From Massilia sp. IC2-278 (GTDB taxonomy: Bacteria > Pseudomonadota > Gammaproteobacteria > Burkholderiales > Burkholderiaceae_D), in assembly GCF_020708045.1 (NCBI RefSeq), contig NZ_JAJFES010000004.1, positions 1-64,000 of the forward strand: 64,000 nt of DNA. The letters are read 5' to 3'. Numbering within the stretch: position 1 is the stretch's first letter; each line of letters opens with the position of its first letter. Positions 52,816 through 61,314 of this stretch are shown one piece after another. Below the pieces are notes generated by a model that was not told the DNA's origin, made no database searches, and saw only the letters and a program-made list of their open reading frames with translations. A program made the position numbers and the translations under genes.

Positions 52816-55613
52816 ATTGTCGATTGTGCCACGCCGGCGAGAATCTGGCCGCCACCGTAGCTGCCCTGCGCCGCCACCTCCCCGCCCGGCACGACCTTCA
52901 CCGCACAGTATTTGAATTCAGGGATCTTGCCATAGGGGTCGAGCGCCGCGTTCGTCAGGCGGTTGATCGCCGCTTCGTAATAGCAGAAGGGGACGAAGAT
53001 GGCGCCCACCGGCGAGCTGTCGTCGGCGCGCGCATACAAGACCACTTCGCCACGGCGCGAGACGATCGTGATCGCGGCGCCCGGCTCCACGCCCAGGCGC
53101 TGCAAATCGAGCGGATGCACCAGCGCCACCGGATCGGGCTCGATCGCATCGAGCACGCCGGCGCGGCGCGTCATGCTGCCGGTGTGCCAGTGTTCGAGCT
53201 GGCGCCCAGTGATCAGGACCATCGGGTACGCGGCATCGGGCCGCTCGTCGGCGGGAATGATGTCGGCCGGGACGAAGCGCGCCTTGCCGCCCTCGCGCGG
53301 GAAGGAATCGGTGAAGACGACAGGCTGGCCCGGCCCCTCCTCCACCGGGCACGGATACACCACCGCCCCTTCGCGTTCGAGCCGCTCCCAGGTGATGCCG
53401 GCGATGCTGGGCATGGTCTTGCGCATCTCGTCGAACACTTGCGACACGTGGCCGTAGTCCCAGTCCAGCCCCAGCCGGTTCGCCATCTGCTGAATGATCC
53501 ACAGGTCGGGCTTGGCTTCGCCCGGCGGGTCGATGGCCTGGCGGCCCAGCTGCACCAGGCGGTCGGTATTCGTGAAGCTGCCGGTCTTTTCCGGGAAGCT
53601 CGACGCCGGCAGGATCACGTCCGCGAGATAGGCCGTCTCGGTCAGGAAGATGTCCTGCACCACCAGGTGCTCGAGCGCGGCCAGCGCGGCGCGCGCGTGG
53701 TTGGCGTCGGGATCGGACATGGCCGGGTTCTCGCCCATGATGTACATGCCGCGGATCTGGCCGGCGTAGATGGCGTCCATGATCTCGACCACGGTCAGGC
53801 CCGGCTTCGGGTCGAGCGTGGCGTTCCAGGCCGCTTCGAATTTCGCGCGTGCGGCCGGGTTGTCGACGCGGCCGTAATCGGGCAGCATCATCGGGATCAG
53901 GCCGGCGTCGGAGGCGCCTTGCACGTTGTTCTGGCCGCGCAGCGGATGCAGGCCGGTGCCGGGGCGGCCGATCTGCCCGGTCATCAAACTCAGCGCGATC
54001 AGGCAGCGCGCGTTGTCCGTGCCGTGGATATGCTGGGAGATGCCCATGCCCCACAGGATCATCGAGCCCTTCGAAGTCGCATACAAACGGGCCACGTAGC
54101 GGATGGTCTCGGCGTCGATGCCGCAGATCGGCGCCATCGCCTCCGGGCTGTAGCCGGCCACGTTGGCTTCCAGTTCGGCATAGCCGACGGTGCGCGCGGC
54201 GATGAAGGCCGGGTCGACCAGGCGTTCCTCGACGATCGTGTGCATCAACGCATTCAGCAGGGCGACGTCGGTGTCGGGCTTGAACTGCAGGTAGCGGTGG
54301 GCGTGGCGCGCCAGGTCCGAGCGGCGCGGGTCGAGCACGATCAGCTTGGCCCCAAGCCTGGCCGCGTTCTTGATCCAGGTGGCGGCCACCGGATGGTTCA
54401 CCGTGGGATTGGCGCCGATGACGACGATGACTTCGGCGCGCGTGACGTCCATCACCGGGTTCGATACCGCGCCCGAGCCTATCCCTTCCAGCAGCGCCGA
54501 CACCGAGGACGCGTGGCACAGGCGCGTGCAGTGGTCGACGTTGTTGGTCTTGAAGCCGGTGCGCACCAGCTTCTGGAACAGGTAAGCCTCTTCGTTGCTG
54601 CCCTTGGCCGAACCGAAGCCGGCCAGCGCCGCGCCGCCGTGGGCATCGCGGATGGCCGCCAGCTTGCCGCCGGCCAGCGCCAGCGCTTCTTCCCAGCTCG
54701 CTTCACGGAAGACGTCGAGCACGCGTTCCGGGTCCATGACGAAGTCGCCGCTCTTCGGCATGCCCGCGCGCCGCACCAGCGGCCTGGTGAGCCGGTGCGG
54801 ATGGTGGGCGTAATCGAAACCGTAGCGCCCCTTCACGCACAGGCGGCCGTGGTTCGCCGGCCCGTCGCGCCCTTCTACGTACAGGATGCGGTTCTCCTTC
54901 ACGTGGTAAGTGAGCTGGCAGCCCACGCCGCAGTAGGGGCAGACCGAATCGACCTGCCGGTCGGGGATGTTCAGCGCCACGCCGCGCGCCGGCATCAGGG
55001 CGCCGGTCGGGCAGGCCTGCACGCATTCGCCGCAGGCCACGCAGGTGGAGTCGCCCAGCGGGTCGTCCTGGTCGAACACGATCTTCGCTTCCTGGCCGCG
55101 GAAGGCCAGGCCGATCACCTCGTTCACCTGCTCGTCGCGGCAGGCGCGCAGGCAGCGCGTGCACTGGATGCAGGCGTCGAGATTGACGGCGATGGCGGCG
55201 TGGGAGGCGTCGGGCTGCGGCTGCGTGCGTGTCGGCGCAAAGCGCGGTCTACCCACGCCGAGCTTCTGCGCCCACAGGTCGACCTCGTTCTTGCGTGTGT
55301 ACTGCGCCTCGGCCATGTCCGACTGCAGCAGTTCGATCACCATCCTTTGCGCGGCCACGGCGCGCGGGCTGTCGGTCGTGACCTTCATGCCGGCCGTGGG
55401 CTGGCGGCAGCAGGAAGCCGCCAGCACCCGCTCGCCCGCGATCTCCACCATGCAGGAGCGGCAGTTGCCGACCGCCTCCAGGCCCGGCTTGTAGCACAGG
55501 TGCGGCAGGTCGATGCCTTCGCGCCGCGCCACCTCGATCAGGGTGTCGCCGGGCAGCGCTTCGACCGCGCGGCCGTCCAGTTCAAAGGCAATTCCTGGAA
55601 TCGTCGCGTTCAT
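52812..55613 (-). CDS. fdsA: NAD-dependent formate dehydrogenase, molybdopterin alpha subunit
   Basis: 933 aa. N-terminal [2Fe-2S] ferredoxin domain (HLCYKPGLEAVGNCRSCMVE), a His/Cys-type cluster, two [4Fe-4S] sites (CIQCTRCLRACR, CVACGECVQACP), another [4Fe-4S] with the Mo domain (CPYCGVGCQLTY), then the molybdopterin domains. The active-site ligand is Cys366 in VDHCTRLCHASS, not selenocysteine. It oxidises formate to CO2 and passes electrons through the clusters to the fused beta/gamma subunit for NAD reduction. The start overlaps that gene's stop (ATGA). Confidence 0.95.
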   Translation of the reverse strand: MNATIPGIAFELDGRAVEALPGDTLIEVARREGIDLPHLCYKPGLEAVGNCRSCMVEIAGERVLAASCCRQPTAGMKVTTDSPRAVAAQRMVIELLQSDMAEAQYTRKNEVDLWAQKLGVGRPRFAPTRTQPQPDASHAAIAVNLDACIQCTRCLRACRDEQVNEVIGLAFRGQEAKIVFDQDDPLGDSTCVACGECVQACPTGALMPARGVALNIPDRQVDSVCPYCGVGCQLTYHVKENRILYVEGRDGPANHGRLCVKGRYGFDYAHHPHRLTRPLVRRAGMPKSGDFVMDPERVLDVFREASWEEALALAGGKLAAIRDAHGGAALAGFGSAKGSNEEAYLFQKLVRTGFKTNNVDHCTRLCHASSVSALLEGIGSGAVSNPVMDVTRAEVIVVIGANPTVNHPVAATWIKNAARLGAKLIVLDPRRSDLARHAHRYLQFKPDTDVALLNALMHTIVEERLVDPAFIAARTVGYAELEANVAGYSPEAMAPICGIDAETIRYVARLYATSKGSMILWGMGISQHIHGTDNARCLIALSLMTGQIGRPGTGLHPLRGQNNVQGASDAGLIPMMLPDYGRVDNPAARAKFEAAWNATLDPKPGLTVVEIMDAIYAGQIRGMYIMGENPAMSDPDANHARAALAALEHLVVQDIFLTETAYLADVILPASSFPEKTGSFTNTDRLVQLGRQAIDPPGEAKPDLWIIQQMANRLGLDWDYGHVSQVFDEMRKTMPSIAGITWERLEREGAVVYPCPVEEGPGQPVVFTDSFPREGGKARFVPADIIPADERPDAAYPMVLITGRQLEHWHTGSMTRRAGVLDAIEPDPVALVHPLDLQRLGVEPGAAITIVSRRGEVVLYARADDSSPVGAIFVPFCYYEAAINRLTNAALDPYGKIPEFKYCAVKVVPGGEVAAQGSYGGGQILAGVAQSTI

Positions 55614-57325
55614 GCCAGCCCCCGCAGGTTCTCCAGCTCGTGTGGAAAATACTTGATGACGCAGTCGACCGGATTCGGCGCCGCCTGCCCCAGTCCGCAG
55701 ATCGAGGCGTCGCGCATCACCTGCGACAGTTCGCCGAGCAGCGCGACGTCCCACTGCGGCGCATCGATCAGCTTCAGCGCCTTGGCCGTGCCGGCGCGGC
55801 AGGGCGTGCACTGGCCGCAGGATTCGTCGGCAAAGAAGCGCATGGTATTGCGGGCCGCGGCCACCGCGCTGTCGTGCTGCGACAGCACCACCACCGCGGC
55901 CGACCCGATGAAGCAGCCATAGGGCTGCAGGGTGTCGAAGTCGAGCGGGATGTCGCCCATGGCGGCCGGCAGGATGCCGCCCGAGGCGCCGCCCGGCAGG
56001 TAGGCGTAGAAGTCGTGGCCATCGGCCATGCCGCCGCAGTACGCAAGAATCAGCTCGCGCACCGTGATGCCGGCCGGCGCGAGCTTGACGCCGGGTTCGC
56101 GCACGCGCCCGGATACCGAGAACGAACGCAGGCCGCGCCGGCCGTTGCGCCCGAAACCGGCGAACCATTCTGCGCCGCGTTCGAGGATCTCGCGCACCCA
56201 GTGCAGCGATTCGAAGTTGTGTTCCAGCGTGGGCCGTCCGAACAGGCCGATCTGCGCCACATAGGGCGGACGCAGGCGCGGCATGCCGCGCTTGCCCTCG
56301 ATCGATTCGATCATGGCCGATTCCTCGCCGCAGATATAGGCGCCGGCGCCGCGCCGCAGGTGAATCGCGGGCATGCCCTGCACGGGCGGATCGCGCCGCA
56401 GCGCGGCCAGCTCCGCTTCGAGCAGCGCGCGGCAGGCGTGGTATTCGTCGCGCAGGTAGATGTAGATGGCGTCGATACCGACCGCCCAGGCCGCGATCAG
56501 GGCGCCTTCCAGGAAGCGGTGCGGGTCGCGCTCCAGGTAGACGCGGTCCTTGAAGGTGCCGGGTTCGCCTTCGTCGATGTTCACCGCCATCAGGCGCGGG
56601 CCGGGCTCGGCGCGCACGATGCGCCACTTGCGCCCGAGCGGAAAGCCGGCGCCGCCCAGGCCGCGCAGGCCGGAGGCCTCCAGTGTGCCGATCACGGATT
56701 CGGTCTCGTGCAGGCCGGCCACGCAGTCGCGCAGCAGGTGGTAGCCGCCGGCGGCGCGGTAAGCCGCGTAGTTCACGTGGGCATCGGCCGCATCCAGGGA
56801 TGCGCCCGTAACCACCCGCGCCAGGATGGATTCGGCACTTGCCTGCGCCACGGCTCCCTGCCCCACCAGTGCCGCCGGCGCCTGCTCGCAGCGCCCGATG
56901 CAGGGCGCCGCCAGCACGCGCACCTCGGCGCCGAGGATAGCGGGCAGCCGCGCCAGCAGGCTTGAGGCGCCCGCCATTTCGCAGGACAGTCCGGCGCAGA
57001 CGCGCACGGTCAGCGCCGGCGGCACCGCCTCGCCCTCGCGCACGACCTCGAAATGGTGATAGAAGGTGGCGACTTCGTAGACCTCGGCCTGGGCCAGGCG
57101 CATTTCCTGGGCCAGGGCGGCAAGGTGGCCGGCGGGAAGGCAGTTGAAGTGGTCTTGCAGCCTGTGCAGGTGCTCGATCAGGAGCTCAGGCCGGCGCGGC
57201 GCGTCGCCAAGCAGCGCCTGCACCTCGGCCAGCGCCTGCGGATCGACGCGGCGGCCCTTCGGCGCCTCGCGCTTGCGCTGGCGGCTCGCCCCCGCGATCG
57301 CGATCGGAATGACGGGATGGTTCAT
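55610..57325 (-). CDS. fdsB: Fused formate dehydrogenase gamma-beta subunit (NuoE-NuoF type)
   Basis: 571 aa. Residues 30-165 are a NuoE/FdsG-like thioredoxin fold with CAGLSCEMAG and CIGRCEQAP as [2Fe-2S] ligands. Residues about 190-570 are NuoF/FdsB-like: GLGGAGFPLGRKW binds NADH/FMN, AYICGEESAMIESIEGKRG follows, and SCGQCTPCRAG with a later Cys binds [4Fe-4S]. In well-studied FDS enzymes these are separate proteins, so this is a natural fusion. The ATG at 57325 follows GGAG. It starts the fdsB-fdsA-fdhD-tupB-tupC operon. Confidence 0.92.
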   Translation of the reverse strand: MNHPVIPIAIAGASRQRKREAPKGRRVDPQALAEVQALLGDAPRRPELLIEHLHRLQDHFNCLPAGHLAALAQEMRLAQAEVYEVATFYHHFEVVREGEAVPPALTVRVCAGLSCEMAGASSLLARLPAILGAEVRVLAAPCIGRCEQAPAALVGQGAVAQASAESILARVVTGASLDAADAHVNYAAYRAAGGYHLLRDCVAGLHETESVIGTLEASGLRGLGGAGFPLGRKWRIVRAEPGPRLMAVNIDEGEPGTFKDRVYLERDPHRFLEGALIAAWAVGIDAIYIYLRDEYHACRALLEAELAALRRDPPVQGMPAIHLRRGAGAYICGEESAMIESIEGKRGMPRLRPPYVAQIGLFGRPTLEHNFESLHWVREILERGAEWFAGFGRNGRRGLRSFSVSGRVREPGVKLAPAGITVRELILAYCGGMADGHDFYAYLPGGASGGILPAAMGDIPLDFDTLQPYGCFIGSAAVVVLSQHDSAVAAARNTMRFFADESCGQCTPCRAGTAKALKLIDAPQWDVALLGELSQVMRDASICGLGQAAPNPVDCVIKYFPHELENLRGLA

Positions 57326-57454
57326 CGTTGTCTCCAGGACGGCGGCCTGGCCGATGGTCCGGCCGCCTTGTTGTGCTGCATTTTTGTTCAAGCATATGCC
57401 AGTTTCCTGGCCAACTCAATCCGGAAAGCGGCGCACTGGAGACGAACGTGTGTC

Positions 57455-57691
57455 CTAGCGCCGCCGCTTTTTCCAGTTGTAGTCCGGCCCGGTCACGTCC
57501 ACGCCCGGGTGCCCCACCACGTCGGGATGCTCGGAGCACATGGTCACGAAGCGCACGCCCTCGCCGGCGCGCTGGCGCTTGCGCAGCTCTTCCATGAAGC
57601 CCATCGCCTTCACCATTTCCTCGGTGCCGAAGGCCTGCGCGTGCGGGGTCGTCTCGGTTTCTTCGACCATGGTCCAGTACACCATATACAT
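57455..57691 (-). CDS. 78-aa basic-tailed protein upstream of the formate dehydrogenase operon
   Basis: MYMVYWTMVEETETTPHAQA start, then a predicted alpha/beta mini-domain with MVKAMGFMEELRKRQRAGEG and FVTMCSEHPDVVGHPGVD, ending KKRRR. AAGGAG precedes the ATG. It is 129 bases before fdsB and in the same direction, so it may be part of the operon. It does not resemble the FdsD delta subunit. Two cysteine-free faces and one Cys give no cofactor hint. I believe homologues occur beside such operons but cannot check. Confidence 0.6.
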   Translation of the reverse strand: MYMVYWTMVEETETTPHAQAFGTEEMVKAMGFMEELRKRQRAGEGVRFVTMCSEHPDVVGHPGVDVTGPDYNWKKRRR

Positions 57692-57909
57692 CGGCTCGCT
57701 CCTTTTCGTATGCCCTGAGCATACAGAAAACCCCGCCGAACCGGCAAGGATGACACATTCTTGACTTCTAGTAGATCACAATATTGCACCAATTAGATGC
57801 AGATCAAGGTTATTTAACAGAGGAAAGAGAAAACAATGTAAAAGTAGGACTAGTCCGAAATGTCTCCATTATGTTCGCCGCTTAACATAACTGCATCTCC
57901 GAGGCCGCT

Positions 57910-57921
57910 AGGCTTAAGCCT
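57910..57921. promoter_or_regulatory. 12-bp palindrome upstream of the fusion gene
   Basis: AGGCTTAAGCCT, 26 bases before the ATG at 57948. The region 57740-57900 is A/T-rich and likely holds the promoters of the divergent genes on each side; no clear -35/-10 pair was identified. Confidence 0.25.
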
Positions 57922-57947
57922 GTCTTCACTAAAGCAGGTAAAACCTC

Positions 57948-60209
57948 ATGAACAGCATCAAGCATATCCAGCCAGATACCGCACCCGAGCTGGCGCTTTG
58001 GGGCGGACTCGAATGCACCGTCAACCGCGTGCGTGATACGTACTTCAGCCAGATGGACCGCAACGGCCACGCCAGCCGCCTGCAGGACATCGAACGCTTC
58101 GCTTCCCTCGGCATCAAGGCCATCCGCTATCCCGTCCTGTGGGAGCGCACCGCCCCCAACGGCATCGAGAACGCCGACTGGTCCTGGTCCGACGCGCGCC
58201 TGCCGGCCCTGCAGCGGCTCGGCGTGACGCCGATCGTCGGCCTGGTCCACCACGGCAGCGGTCCGGAGCATACGAGCCTGGTCGACCCAGCCTTCCCCGA
58301 AAAGCTCGCCGAGTACGCTGGCGCGGTAGCGGCACGCTACCCCTGGGCCGAGTACTACACCCCGGTCAACGAAATCCTGACCACGGCGCGCTTCTCGGGT
58401 CTGGCAGGCGTCTGGTACCCGCACGGGAAAAGCCACGGCATTTTCGTGCAGGCCCTGCTGATCGAAACGAAAGCCACCGTCCTGTCGATGCGCGCCATCC
58501 GCGCCGTCAACCCCGATGCGAAACTGGTCCAGACCGACGATCTGTCGAAGACCTATGGCACGCCCGAGATGCAGTGGCTGGCAGACTTCTTCAACGAGCG
58601 GCGCTGGCTGGCCTGGGACCTGCTGTGCGGGATGGTCAATCCCGAGCACAAGATGTGGAACTACCTGATCGAATCGGGCGCCACGCCGGACGACCTGCTC
58701 TGGTTCCGCGACAACCCCTGCCCGCCCGACATCATCGGCGTCAACTACTACGCCACCAGCGAGCGCTGGCTCGACCACCGCACCGAGCGCTATCCGAAGG
58801 ACCGCTGCCACGAGTACGACGGCTTCCCGCATGCCGACATCGAGACACCGCGCGTGCTGGCCACGCCGACTCCGGGCATCGGCCCGCTGCTGCAGGAAAC
58901 CTGGGAACGCTACGGCCTGCCGATCGCCATCACCGAGGCCCACATCGACGCCAACCGCGAAGACCAGATGCGCTGGCTGCTCGAGATCTGGAACGCGGCG
59001 AAAAAGGTGCGCGCCGGCGGCGCCGACGTGCGCGCCGTCACGGTATGGGCCCTGCTCGGCTCCTACGACTGGAACTGCCTGGTAACCGAATGCCGCGGCT
59101 ACTACGAGCCCGGCCCGTTCGACGTGCGCGGGCCGGAGCCGCGCCCGACCGCCGTCGCCACCCTGATGCGCGAGTTGTCGTCCGGCCGCCCGCTGACCAA
59201 CCCGGTGCTGCAGGGCCAGGGCTGGTGGCGCCGCCCGGGACGCTTCCTGTGCAAACCTGTCGCCACCCGCACCGCCGTGGCCGACATCGCGGTGCGCGAT
59301 CCCTTCAAGTCGCAGCAGGTGCAGCCGATCCTGATCGTCGGCGCCACCGGCACCCTCGGCTCGGCCTATGCCCGCATCTGCGAAAAGCGCAACCTGGCCC
59401 ACCACGTGCTGACGCGCCAGGAAATGGACATCACCGACCCGGCCTCGGTGGAAGCGGCGATCGGGCGCTTCAAGCCCTGGGCCATCATCAATGCCGGCGG
59501 TTACGTGCGCGTCGACGATGCCGAAGCCGAGAGCGAAGCCTGCATGGCCGCGAACGCGCACGGACCGACGGTGCTGGCCCTGGCCTGCATCCGCCACGCG
59601 ATCCGCTTCATGACCTTCTCCAGCGACCTGGTGTTCGACGGCAGCAAGGACACGCCCTACGTCGAGTCCGACCCGGTGGCCCCGCTCGGCGTGTACGGGC
59701 GCAGCAAGGCCGAGTCCGAGCGGCGCGTGCTGGAAGCGGACCCGCAGGCGCTGGTGATCCGCACCAGCTCCTTCTTCGGCCCCTGGGACCGCCACAACTT
59801 CGTCACCCAGGCCATCAAGGCGCTGCGCAGCGGCCAAACCTTCGAGGCCTCGAACGACCTGGTGGTGTCGCCGACCTATGTGCCCGACCTGGTCAACGCC
59901 AGCCTCGACCTGCTGATCGACCGCGAGCGCGGCGTCTGGCACCTGAGCAACGGCGAAGCCATCACCTGGGCCGACCTGGCGCGCAAGGCCTGCGAGGCTG
60001 CCGGCGTCGACGCCAGCCGCCTGGTGGAAAAGCCGGCGGCGGAATGCGGCTACAAGGCGGTGCGCCCGGGCTACTCGGCCCTGGGCAGCGAACGCGGCCT
60101 GATGCTGCCGTCGCTCGACGACGCCCTGGCGCGCTACATGAAGGCGCTCGAGGAGCACGCCAGCGACGACGGCGAACTGGTGGGCGAGGCAGCACACTAC
60201 GCACGCTGA
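57948..60209 (+). CDS. Fusion of a GH1-like glycosidase and an RmlD-like sugar nucleotide reductase
   Basis: 753 aa. Residues 1-420 resemble glycoside hydrolase family 1: ALWGGLECTVNRV, IKAIRYPVLWERTAP, the TPVNEI block in which Glu would be the acid/base, and ITEAHID with the possible nucleophile Glu. Residues 445-745 are an RmlD/NAD(P)-dependent epimerase-reductase: ILIVGATGTLGSAYA binds NAD(P), GYVRVDDAEAES and GVYGRSKAESERRVL include the Tyr-x-x-x-Lys pair. The combination suggests a role in making or remodelling a cell-surface or storage glycan; no substrate can be assigned. A terminator follows and the gene has its own 5' region, so it is a single unit. Confidence 0.85.
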   Translation: MNSIKHIQPDTAPELALWGGLECTVNRVRDTYFSQMDRNGHASRLQDIERFASLGIKAIRYPVLWERTAPNGIENADWSWSDARLPALQRLGVTPIVGLVHHGSGPEHTSLVDPAFPEKLAEYAGAVAARYPWAEYYTPVNEILTTARFSGLAGVWYPHGKSHGIFVQALLIETKATVLSMRAIRAVNPDAKLVQTDDLSKTYGTPEMQWLADFFNERRWLAWDLLCGMVNPEHKMWNYLIESGATPDDLLWFRDNPCPPDIIGVNYYATSERWLDHRTERYPKDRCHEYDGFPHADIETPRVLATPTPGIGPLLQETWERYGLPIAITEAHIDANREDQMRWLLEIWNAAKKVRAGGADVRAVTVWALLGSYDWNCLVTECRGYYEPGPFDVRGPEPRPTAVATLMRELSSGRPLTNPVLQGQGWWRRPGRFLCKPVATRTAVADIAVRDPFKSQQVQPILIVGATGTLGSAYARICEKRNLAHHVLTRQEMDITDPASVEAAIGRFKPWAIINAGGYVRVDDAEAESEACMAANAHGPTVLALACIRHAIRFMTFSSDLVFDGSKDTPYVESDPVAPLGVYGRSKAESERRVLEADPQALVIRTSSFFGPWDRHNFVTQAIKALRSGQTFEASNDLVVSPTYVPDLVNASLDLLIDRERGVWHLSNGEAITWADLARKACEAAGVDASRLVEKPAAECGYKAVRPGYSALGSERGLMLPSLDDALARYMKALEEHASDDGELVGEAAHYAR

Positions 60210-60225
60210 TCGATTGATGGTGTGT

Positions 60226-60272
60226 GGCCGCCGCCCGGCGCAGGACGCGCCGGCGGCGGCCGTTTTTTTTTT
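60226..60272 (+). terminator. Intrinsic terminator after the fusion gene
   Basis: GGCCGCCGCCCGGCGC, short loop, GCGCCGGCGGCGGCC, then ten T residues. Confidence 0.93.
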
Positions 60273-60369
60273 GCAGCGGCCGCTGCCTGCACGCGATGAG
60301 GCCGATGCGGTAACATGCTGCCTGCGCCGGCCCGCCCGGCATCTCCCTGCGACTCCTACAGGTTCAGCC

Positions 60370-61101
60370 TTGAAAATCTTCGTCATCAGTCTGCCGTCCA
60401 GCCGCGAGCGGCGCGCCCTTGTCGCGCACAAGCTCGGTTCGCGCAAGCTCCCCTTCGAGTTCATCGACGCCGTCGACGGCCGCGTCGACAAGCACCCTTA
60501 CCTGAACAACTACGACGAAGCGAGCTTCCTCGTGCACCGCCGCCGCCGCGCCGCGCCGGGCGAACTCGGTTGCTACGTGAGCCACTTGCTGGCCTGGGAA
60601 AAGAGCGTGGAACTGAACGAGCCGATCGTGGTGCTGGAAGACGACTTCCAGCTGACGCCGGACTTCGAGGCAGGACTGGACTACGTGAGCCGCTTTGCCG
60701 ACCAGGTGTCGTTCGTGCGCCTGGAGCCGCTGGAAAAGCACACGGTGATGACCTCGGATAAAAGCGCCGGCTTCAGCCTGGTCAAGCAGCTCGACGTCGG
60801 CATGTGCATGACCGGGTATGTGATCACGCCGCAGGGTGCGAAGAAGCTGCTGGCGCATGCGCGCACGATCCGGGCGCCGATCGACCTGTTCCTGAAATAC
60901 ACCTTCGACCATGGCGAACTGATTCACGCCGTGGTGCCGCATGGCGTGTATCCGACGCACGAGGATTCGGTGATCGGGATCGACGTGCGCAACCAGCGCG
61001 AGAAGGGGTTCGTGCTGGGCTTGAAGCGGTTTGCTTATAAAACGTTCTACCGCTTTGCGAATCTGTTCACCAATCTGGCGAACGGGTTGCGCAGGTTCTG
61101 A
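60370..61101 (+). CDS. Glycosyltransferase family 25 (LPS-type)
   Basis: 243 aa from a TTG start (codons LKIFVISLPSSRERR; position 1 would be Met). N-terminal KIFVISLPSSRERR and FEFIDAVDGR are the GT25 opening; GELGCYVSHLLAWEKSVELN and IVVLEDDFQLTPDF contain the ExD metal-binding block; C-terminal HEDSVIG is typical. It probably adds a galactose or similar sugar to lipopolysaccharide core. It starts about 100 bases after a terminator and ends before the repeats at 61170. Confidence 0.85.
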   Translation: MKIFVISLPSSRERRALVAHKLGSRKLPFEFIDAVDGRVDKHPYLNNYDEASFLVHRRRRAAPGELGCYVSHLLAWEKSVELNEPIVVLEDDFQLTPDFEAGLDYVSRFADQVSFVRLEPLEKHTVMTSDKSAGFSLVKQLDVGMCMTGYVITPQGAKKLLAHARTIRAPIDLFLKYTFDHGELIHAVVPHGVYPTHEDSVIGIDVRNQREKGFVLGLKRFAYKTFYRFANLFTNLANGLRRF

Positions 61102-61169
61102 TATTCAGCCACACAGGTGCTGTCTGCGCTGGTGGGCGACACCTCGCTGTAGCGGACTACGGCGTGGCA

Positions 61170-61204
61170 CGTAACCGCGTGGGCACGGAGTGCCCACCCT
61201 ACGG
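61170..61204 (-). repeat. Palindromic intergenic repeat, copy p
   Basis: CGTAACCGC, GTGGGCAC-GGA-GTGCCCAC, CCTACGG, with the companion motif GGGCGACACCTCGCTGTAGC just before it. Confidence 0.8.
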
Positions 61205-61229
61205 TCGCTACGGCCAGCGGCTGCGACAA

Positions 61230-61263
61230 CGTAGGGTGGACACCTGTGTCCACGCGGTGATAC
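61230..61263 (+). repeat. Palindromic repeat, copy q (A-T variant arm)
   Basis: CGTAGG, GTGGACAC-CT-GTGTCCAC, GCGGTGATACG. Same arm variant as copy l, lying 25 bases from copy p in opposite orientation. Confidence 0.8.
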
Positions 61264-61314
61264 GCGGCAGACGATTCATCCGGCACGCGATCGGAGCCGA
61301 TAACAAGCAGCCGA

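Noticed and set aside
54490..54545. Possible selenocysteine codon in formate dehydrogenase
   Set aside because: The active-site codon encodes Cys (VDHCTRLCHASS) and no in-frame TGA is present.
52794..55922. A 1042-residue plus-strand frame over the formate dehydrogenase genes
   Set aside because: It is antisense to fdsA, with no motif; the opposite strand has all the iron-sulfur and molybdopterin motifs.
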